A stretch of DNA of 64,000 bases from the NCBI GenBank assembly GCA_002946415.1, contig NJPS01000006.1:248001-312000 (forward strand), read 5' to 3'. The notes beneath the pieces are model-generated. The model was given only the letters and a program-made list of their open reading frames with translations. It was not told where the DNA came from and made no database searches. The position numbers and the translations under genes are program-made. This document shows positions 57,529-64,000 of the stretch, one piece after another (position 1 is the stretch's first letter; the number at the start of each line of letters is the position of its first letter). This stretch comes from Rutstroemia sp. NJR-2017a BVV2 (Eukaryota > Ascomycota > Leotiomycetes > Helotiales > Rutstroemiaceae).

Positions 57529-58103
57529 TGTGGTGGTGGGTTGGCGTTGGGATGAGGAAGATCGGGAAGGGTGTGGGATTTGAAGTTGGGGTTGAATTGG
57601 ATTTGGATATATATTGGGGTTGGAGGTGAATTGGAGTTGGAGGTGAGTTGGGCTCGAATTTGGAGTTGAATTGGGGTTGGTTTTGAGTTGGTGATTGGTG
57701 CAGTAAACAGGAAGATGTTGTGTGACGCGTAAAGTGAAAACGCGTGGGCACGCGCAGGACGCTAAGATAAGATAGTGGTTCGGGCTACATCACATTCAGA
57801 GTAGTGTAGCAATGCTCGCTTAGCCAATTATCATAGGGAAGGGGGGTTTAAAGCTATCAATCGTTGAGCTTCTTCCTGAACTTCATTATTTGCATGATGT
57901 TGTGCAATACCATTGCCAATGAGAAAAAAAGCTACATTCGGTTGGGAGATAGGATCTACTGCTTGCGGCATGTAAGATTGCGTAAAATATACGAGCCGAT
58001 GAAACACTACGAGGCAGCCTGAACATCACATGAACTAGGAACCCCGATGCCGTTCTATAAGGCTGGTCAGTCGCCACAACTTGAGTTGTCATAATCATTT
58101 GCC
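57529..58103. other. Divergent spacer between rfa3 and the HET gene
   Basis: The rfa3 promoter occupies the left part, with G/T-rich repeats of TTGGGG/TTGGAGG type on + at ~57580-57680 and the two ACGCGT boxes. The right part holds the HET gene promoter. No gene is seen. Confidence 0.6.
57725..57745. promoter_or_regulatory. Pair of MluI cell-cycle boxes upstream of rfa3
   Basis: Two ACGCGT hexamers lie at 57725-57730 and 57740-57745, 15 bp apart start to start and ~197-217 bp upstream of the rfa3 ATG. A further CACGCGC follows at 57750. ACGCGT is the binding site of the MBF/DSC1 G1/S transcription factor, which in yeasts controls the RPA genes. Pairing and the downstream gene make function plausible; each site alone would be unremarkable. 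Confidence 0.55.
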
Positions 58104-59788
58104 ATGAGGCTCATCAATTGCAAAAGTCGGCCTTTGGCCATCGAGGAGTTTTTTGGCTCTACAATACCCCGTTACGCGATTTTGTCACATACGTGGGAGG
58201 AGCAAGAAGTCACGCATCAACAATTTGCCGACATTGAGGCAAGAACTTCGAGAAAGGGGTGGAGTAAGGTCCAAAAAGCCTGCGAGTTGGCTAACGAGGA
58301 AGGCCATAAGTATATATGGATTGACTCGTGCTGTATCGATAAATCCAGCAGCGCGGAGCTCAGCGAGGCGATCAACAGCATGTTTGAGTGGTATCTCCGG
58401 GCTGAAGTCTGCTTTGCATATTTATCGGACTACAATGCATCGACGACCACAGTACCTTACTTTTGCGACGCTCGCTGGTTCGTCCGAGGCTGGACACTTC
58501 AGGAGCTTATCGCTCCTACGAAGATGTTCTTCTACGATAAAACTTGGAATCTGATTGGCACCAAGACGGATTTATGTCCTGAATTGAGCAGAATCACCGG
58601 CGTCGATGCGGAAGTCCTATGTCCTCCTGGAAGCACGAATGTGAGGGATCTACTGGACGATTTACCGGTTGGGTTGCGAATGTCATGGGCGTCGAAAAGG
58701 GAAACCACGAGGATTGAAGACCAGTCATATTGCCTCTTGGGTATCTTTGGTATCAACATGCCCATGCTCTATGGCGAAGGCCCACGTGCGTTCGTGCGGC
58801 TCCAGGAAGAACTTGTTAAAATAAGTAATGATATGACCCTATTCGCATGGACGCAGGCATTCCCTGGCGAAGCTCCCCATGCGCGAGGGAGTGATACATC
58901 GGAAGACGAGTTGAGACACCTAGAGTATCGAGGAATTTTCGCGAGTACGCCAGCAGAGTTTTTTTCCATGATGAGGATCATACCAGATTCCCCTGCAAAA
59001 TTTAACCTGGATTATGCGATGTCGAATAAAGGACTTCGCATAAGAACTTCGTTGAGACCTACTACCACGGAAGACTTAGTCGCCATGCCCATCTACTGTC
59101 ATTTTAACAACGACCAGGAGAAAACCTGGGGATATTCCTGAAGCACCAAGGAGGAGGCGTATACGTGCGGGCTCGTCCGCACGTTTTATATGTCTTTCAC
59201 ACGTGGGTAGGCGAGGCGGCCGCTCCTTCGGAAATCTTCATTGTTAGATCCATCACTGCAACAGCTGCAGCGAAAGTATCTTCTGTCCACCGGAACGCTT
59301 TTGTTTTCCGATTCGAATTCACTCGGGAACATCTGCCACTGGTCGAAGCCAAGCCACGCCACTTGTGGGATGCGGAAAATGAACTTTTTATTACCGATGG
59401 TATTCCAAATTTCGTTGGATTTAACCGCTTCGAAATTACGGGAACGGGGGCTAGAGATAGAGCTGCCATTACCTGGAGCTGCATTGTTGCTTGTGGTTTC
59501 AGTGGCAGCGCCAAGACTCCTTGGGTGGCTGTTGGCTCGGATGGCGATGATCTGTACAAAGCGGCAACTTCGAATACCTTGACAGAAGTTGCTCGAATTG
59601 GAGCTGCCAGAGGGATATTGAGGAATGGTGCAAGGACAATGATCAAACCTGTCCACCAGACATTCCGCTCCCACCTCGGCAAGATAAAACTAGAGAGTGA
59701 GCAGAAATTATTGCGGGGTGAGCCGGTGATCAGTGTTACTATGAGTCTTGTGAAACAATCTTTGACCGGTGGTGAACGTCTGAACTGA
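58104..59788 (+). pseudogene. HET-domain (heterokaryon incompatibility) gene, broken by a frameshift
   Basis: The first frame (58104-59141, 345 aa) starts MRLINCKSRPLAIEEFFGST, as in the canonical fungal HET family. It carries the HET blocks YAILSHTWE (24-32), YIWIDSCCIDK (70-80) and RWFVRGWTLQELIAP (124-138), then the usual follow-on ASKRETTRIEDQSYCLLGIF and MPMLYGEGPRAFVRLQEE. It stops at TGA 59139-59141 right after a shift. From 59126 the next frame reads LGIFLKHQGGGVYVRAR and stays open to 59788, carrying the rest of the C-terminal region (~220 aa). A 1-nt loss or 2-nt gain near AAAACC (59121-59126) explains this. HET proteins trigger cell death after fusion of incompatible hyphae. A truncated product with an intact HET domain could still be made. 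A sequencing error is the main alternative. Confidence 0.82.
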
Positions 59789-62700
59789 TTAGTTGCCAAT
59801 TCAAGTGTTCCTATTCGCTCTTGCTTCTCGCCGAGACACTTGGACCGCGGAACTGATTGAAGGAATCCTCATGTCTTCACCTAAGCAATCAATGCATATC
59901 ACAGAAATACATACATTGACCAGATTTCATGGACGTGATGCAGCAGTACTTGCAAACAGACTTGGTATCATGTGAAGCAGCCAGCTAAATCAGGCATATC
60001 GACCAAAATTGTCACTCTCTCAGGAGTGGCGTCACTTTTGGGCTTACATATCACTTAAGTGAAAGATTTCGACAATGCACTATTCATGATACTCTTGAAT
60101 TCAAGCATGAGCCTTTACGGTCTATCATGGTGCAGCAGTATTCGTGATTCTGGATTCTGCTCTGACGTGAAAATTGCTGAAAACAAGATGAGAAATTGAA
60201 CGCTTTCTTAGATGAGATATAGACGACAGAAATAAAAGATTCAAGAATAGCTAAATGGATGTTTAAAGCTGTAGAAGATAATGAGAGCACTAGAAAATCA
60301 ATATCCAGCGCATGATTATGCCACAAAAGGTGAAAACAAATAGACAAGAGCAATTGAACGGAGCGGTGTTTCCTTCACTGCAGAAGAACATAACAAGATA
60401 GCGATATCGAAGAAGACTTCGCCACCGAAAACGCTTTACGCCCGAGATAGTAAGATAAGATTGTGCTGTTCCACTCGCATGAAATGGTCATACCCATCTG
60501 TGCTATGGACCCGTAACGTCAGTAGTCGTTTCTTTCGAGAAGCCACTCGATAACTGACACAGTAGCATATTCCAGAGTACAAGCACGAGTGTCCAAAAGC
60601 CCACAACCTACATACACGAAGAGCTATCTACGGTCCCCACAGTCTCGTTCCCTGCCTCAACAGAGAAATGGATGGCAAGGCATGGCATGTATACCATATA
60701 CAGCTATTCCAAACCCTTAAACTCTAGGTTTCCAAATGGTTAGAGTGCGAGTGTGATAATACTTAGGGTAAGTATCTTTAGGACTGTTCTTCAACATGGA
60801 CCACTTGGACCAAGACGTCGAAGGGTAATTGAGCTCGAAAGAATACTTTCATAAAAAGTTCATCAAGCACAAGACATTATTTCGCGCTTCCACTTCCACT
60901 GTACTGCTTGTGCTGAAGCTCTTTATCAGCACTCTCACGCTAATATTGACTGCACTGTACTTCACGAGCGTAGACATACCAAGCTCGAACTTCGGAGACG
61001 AAGAGACCACAACTTCACGGTCAGAATCCTATTTCCTCGACGGGCCTCAAATAGGGACGAAGATCAACAGACAACTTATCATGAATGTAACCACGGCAGC
61101 GAAGGCTCTACCTGTATCGAGTTGAACGCGTAGCAGCACACCCTACAGCAGCCAGAGATCCAGGCAACAAACGTGCTGGTAAAAACACCATCTAGAAAAA
61201 TCCCTCCCCCAAACTCAACACCAATACCCTACCTCTCAATAAAACAAAGCCCAGCAGCTCTATGGCGTTCATCGCACTTTCAATCGCACTCGCACTCGCA
61301 CTCGCATTCCTATTTCCCTTTCCCTTTCCCCCGCCGCGGAGATCTCTACTATAGCAAACGCCAAGCCCACATTACCCTTTCACGCCAAGCCCTCATGCCG
61401 AAGTATACTGTACTCCCCAAGGCCGAGCCACTCCGCGGCACATCTACAGTACATCCAGCAAACGAGTGGCTGTATCATGTGCACAGAAAATCAAGAAAAC
61501 CTCCATCCCAAAGACCTTCCCCTCCCCCTCCCAAAAAGCTTATCCAATCCGTTCCGGCTTATCCAATCCCCCAAGGTTCCACAAGGCGTCGCTTGGACAC
61601 CTGGCATGCATCGCACCTCGGGACAAAAACTCTATTTAGAGAACCCTTCCCTGCACACCACCCTGTGCAGCTGGGCGGGCTTGGTTTGTGCTACGGAACT
61701 TACCTGTTTGGTGCAGCTTTGGGACGGGAAATGCCACTGAGTTTCTACGTTGTATGAAGTAAAGCGGGGGTGGTGAGGGGACCGGGGATGCGACTTGTGT
61801 GTGTGTGTGGTTTTGTGTAATTGTGAGAATAGGATGAAATGAACGGCTGCAACGGGTGGTTTGCGGTTTGTGTTTGTGGAAAGATCGACTTCATTTTCAC
61901 CTTTTTGGTAGAAAGTGTCATGATTTCGAGGTTAATTTGGGGGAATGAGTCAGGCTGTTTTCGCTGTGAATTGCATTCTACCATGAGCTACTGGGGGTTA
62001 GTTGTATATCCCGTCTTTGTGAGACATATACTTGACAACGAGAGCTGCCCAGTTTGGTAAATGATCACCTGTGTGCAAGCAAGAAAAAAAACAGAGATGA
62101 ACTTACACATTGCGCAACCTAATTCGACAAGTCAATCTGTTCAGCGCCAGAGTAACGCCGCCCTATCCTGTTTTCCTGATCCCGACTGTCGTCCTCTCCG
62201 TAATTGAAACTTGCTTATGTAAATGGAGAACTGTACTCCTTGCTTGTAAAAAACGTGGAGAAGACTCGGCTTGTGGCCGGCCGCGTGGATATTGCTGTGA
62301 GAATCGAGACTAGCAGATTCGATTCAGCCTCGTGGTGGCTAGATATCAGAGAACTCGTCCTCCTGTGTTGTCGTGATGTGTGCGGCTCGTGTTTGCGCTT
62401 TTCGGAACGTGTCTGCTCGTCTGTCCCACTATTCCCACAGCCTCTATAAGACCTCTAGGTATATCCATCCACAAGCCTCACCTTGAGCGCTCTGTTACGG
62501 ACAGTCCATTGCCAAGCGTTCTAATAGTATCGAATCCAGATCCCCTCGGCTTACGGCCTCTCCTTGACGCTGAACAGAAAGGCTCTAGACCTGGCTTCAG
62601 TTTGGGAAACATTTCAAATTCAAGGCGCAGCGCGGTGGCCTAGATCCATATGTAGGTGCAGAGAGGGAGTAGTCGCCAAGAATACTACCATCGAAACGAA

Positions 62701-64000
62701 GAAGCAAAATTCCAGGCCGCGGAACCAGTTCCAATATTCCGTGGGTATCAAGCTATATCCTCCACGACCTTATACATCCAGCTATCTTGTTCTAGCACCT
62801 CCCTTGCTCGAATGGTGCTCCTCCCGTTTCGACGATAACCAAAATACCAGTCCTTTCTGTGAACCCATATCCACGAGAATGTCGCGCCAGTTGTCCTACT
62901 TTCCCCTCACCAATAAAAGTTATTTGATGGACTAGGCTCCGCTGCCGTCTTTCCAGCTCCTCTGAATGGTTACTGGCCTTGATGAGAGTCTTACTTAGAC
63001 CGAAACTGCCCTGCCCTTGTTTAGCTAATCCAGGGTGCGTACAGCTAAGTCTGCCAGATATTTTGTAGCAAATTTCCAGGCTTGGTCGATCCGACATAGC
63101 ACCCTGGTTGTGCTAGAGCCGAGTTCCACCAAATACCCTTGTTCACGAGGGGTCGCCTGCGGTCGTCGTCATTTCCCTCCTCGCATTTAGTGGGTGATAG
63201 CTGTGTTATAGCGTCGATTTGGTCGATTTGGTGGTCGTGCAGCCGTTTCAGTCAGTCACCCTATCTATAGCTTCGTGGGGTGGTGCTGGCGAACAGAGCT
63301 AATTGCTAGAAGGCGATCATACGACTAGTGACGGGTGATGCTCTGTTATGCTGTATTCTTCTCTTTTGAAAGCGTGGGGAATGCGGTAAGGCGTCGATGT
63401 TCGTGGTGATAAGTGTGTAAGAAGATACTGGTTTCGTTTAGGTGGTAAGATAACCGGATCGAAGCTATATGTTAGTTAGGTGTGACTCGACCTGTACCCG
63501 TTGGACATCTTCGTGAATGGACTCTTGCAAGGCTTGGTTAATGCTGAAGATGACTTTCCGTGACGAGGATTCGCTGAGTTGTCACGAGACCTGTCTGCAA
63601 AACACCGAACGTAGGGCTAGTAGTCAACAACACACATGCACATGTTACACATGAAGTGCTTGAAGAAGAAAAGAGTATATGAAGCAGTAACTCAATTGGA
63701 TAATTTCTAGGCACAAAGTGGTAGAACTTTCGAACTTCCCGTGACTTTCTTCAATTCAAGCTCGCAAAATCCGTCATTGCGAACAAAGTCCGAAGATTTG
63801 ATATCCGTCGCTGCTCTAGTAAAGGCTTCTTTTCTGTGGCTGAAGTTGTTGAATGAATGTTGAATGTTCAGTTTGTGCATCATCGGAAAAAGGTTCCTCC
63901 GATCGGCCGACCTGTCTTTCGCCACTCAGTTTGCTTCGATTCGCTCGCAGATCATTTTCATCGATGAAATTCGGGACTTGGGAGTTTGGTGTAAAATGCC
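59789..64000. other. 4.2-kb gene-poor right end
   Basis: Many short frames appear but none has an ATG start combined with coding composition and splice support. The largest (61173-61757) begins without ATG and crosses simple repeats. From its first internal ATG at 61396 it would give a 120-aa Pro/Arg-rich product of doubtful reality. No RNA gene or mobile element is recognised. Confidence 0.45.
61282..61330. repeat. CGCACT and TTTCCC simple repeats
   Basis: About four CGCACT units at 61284-61308 are followed by three TTTCCC units at 61313-61330. They translate to a His/Ser run and a Phe/Pro run in one frame, which explains the spurious open frame there. Confidence 0.75.

Noticed and set aside
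60829..61125. 98-codon frame with a hydrophobic segment
   Set aside because: It begins with TTG, not ATG, and neither upstream splicing nor family similarity is visible.
61173..61757. 194-codon open frame near the right end
   Set aside because: There is no ATG at its start, and it crosses CGCACT and TTTCCC repeats that generate spurious His/Ser and Phe/Pro runs.
24000..62000. Scattered single ACGCGT hexamers (e.g. 24012, 38320, 46143, 61127) as cell-cycle boxes
   Set aside because: About fifteen are expected by chance in 64 kb; only the pair upstream of rfa3 has spacing and gene context worth reporting.
62604..62680. Possible tRNA-like stretch (GCGCAGCGCGGTGG...)
   Set aside because: I could not build a cloverleaf with a proper T-loop GTTCRA and anticodon stem.

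Overview
This is nuclear DNA of a filamentous ascomycete (Pezizomycotina). The genes are interrupted by short introns (mostly 50-150 nt) with GTATGT/GTAAGT-type donors, CTAAC-like branch sites and pyrimidine-AG acceptors. Intergenic spacers are long, and the families present (PNP-NACHT-ankyrin NLR, HET-domain protein, DUF4604, KTR/GT15 mannosyltransferase, Ams2/SPT21 regulator) are typical of such fungi. I lean towards Leotiomycetes/Helotiales from the general look of the housekeeping proteins, but this is inference and I ran no search. I recognised no tRNA, rRNA, CRISPR array or intact transposon.

Layout. 1-10.8 kb: an unknown 880-aa single-span membrane protein, a G-rich simple-repeat spacer, then a large NLR-like receptor (nucleoside phosphorylase + NACHT + about 15 ankyrin repeats). 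13.4-16.2 kb: a RanBP1 homologue and a Taf14-like YEATS protein. 17-28.5 kb: a DUF4604 protein, a GT15 mannosyltransferase, a RING protein, a small two-exon orphan and a ZIP metal transporter. 30.6-40.8 kb: housekeeping genes, several in divergent pairs: Mdm10/Mrt4, U1-70K/mL43, then triosephosphate isomerase and a proline-rich low-complexity protein. 40.8-45.5 kb: gene-poor, with a decayed coding remnant. 45.5-57.5 kb: Csl4/dihydroxyacetone kinase (divergent), SmD2/3-hydroxyisobutyryl-CoA hydrolase (divergent), an Ams2/SPT21-type GATA regulator and Rfa3. 58.1-59.8 kb: a HET-domain gene broken by a frameshift. 59.8-64 kb: no convincing gene.

How the genes relate. Most are unlinked housekeeping functions: RNA processing (U1-70K, SmD2, Csl4), ribosome assembly (Mrt4, mL43), mitochondria (Mdm10, hydrolase), glycolysis and triose metabolism (TPI, DHA kinase), chromatin and replication (Taf14, Ams2-like, Rfa3), nuclear transport (RanBP1) and secretory glycosylation (KTR). 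Two genes stand apart as allorecognition or innate-immunity candidates: the NLR near the left end and the HET gene near the right. Both look evolutionarily unsettled, with near-identical tandem ankyrin units plus a terminal frameshift in the first and a mid-gene frameshift in the second. They are the most interesting part of the window.

Most spliced models were rebuilt by hand. Exon lengths sum to whole codons in every model, and the joins restore known family sequence wherever the family is recognised, so I trust those boundaries. Transcript ends are not annotated because the sequence alone does not fix them.
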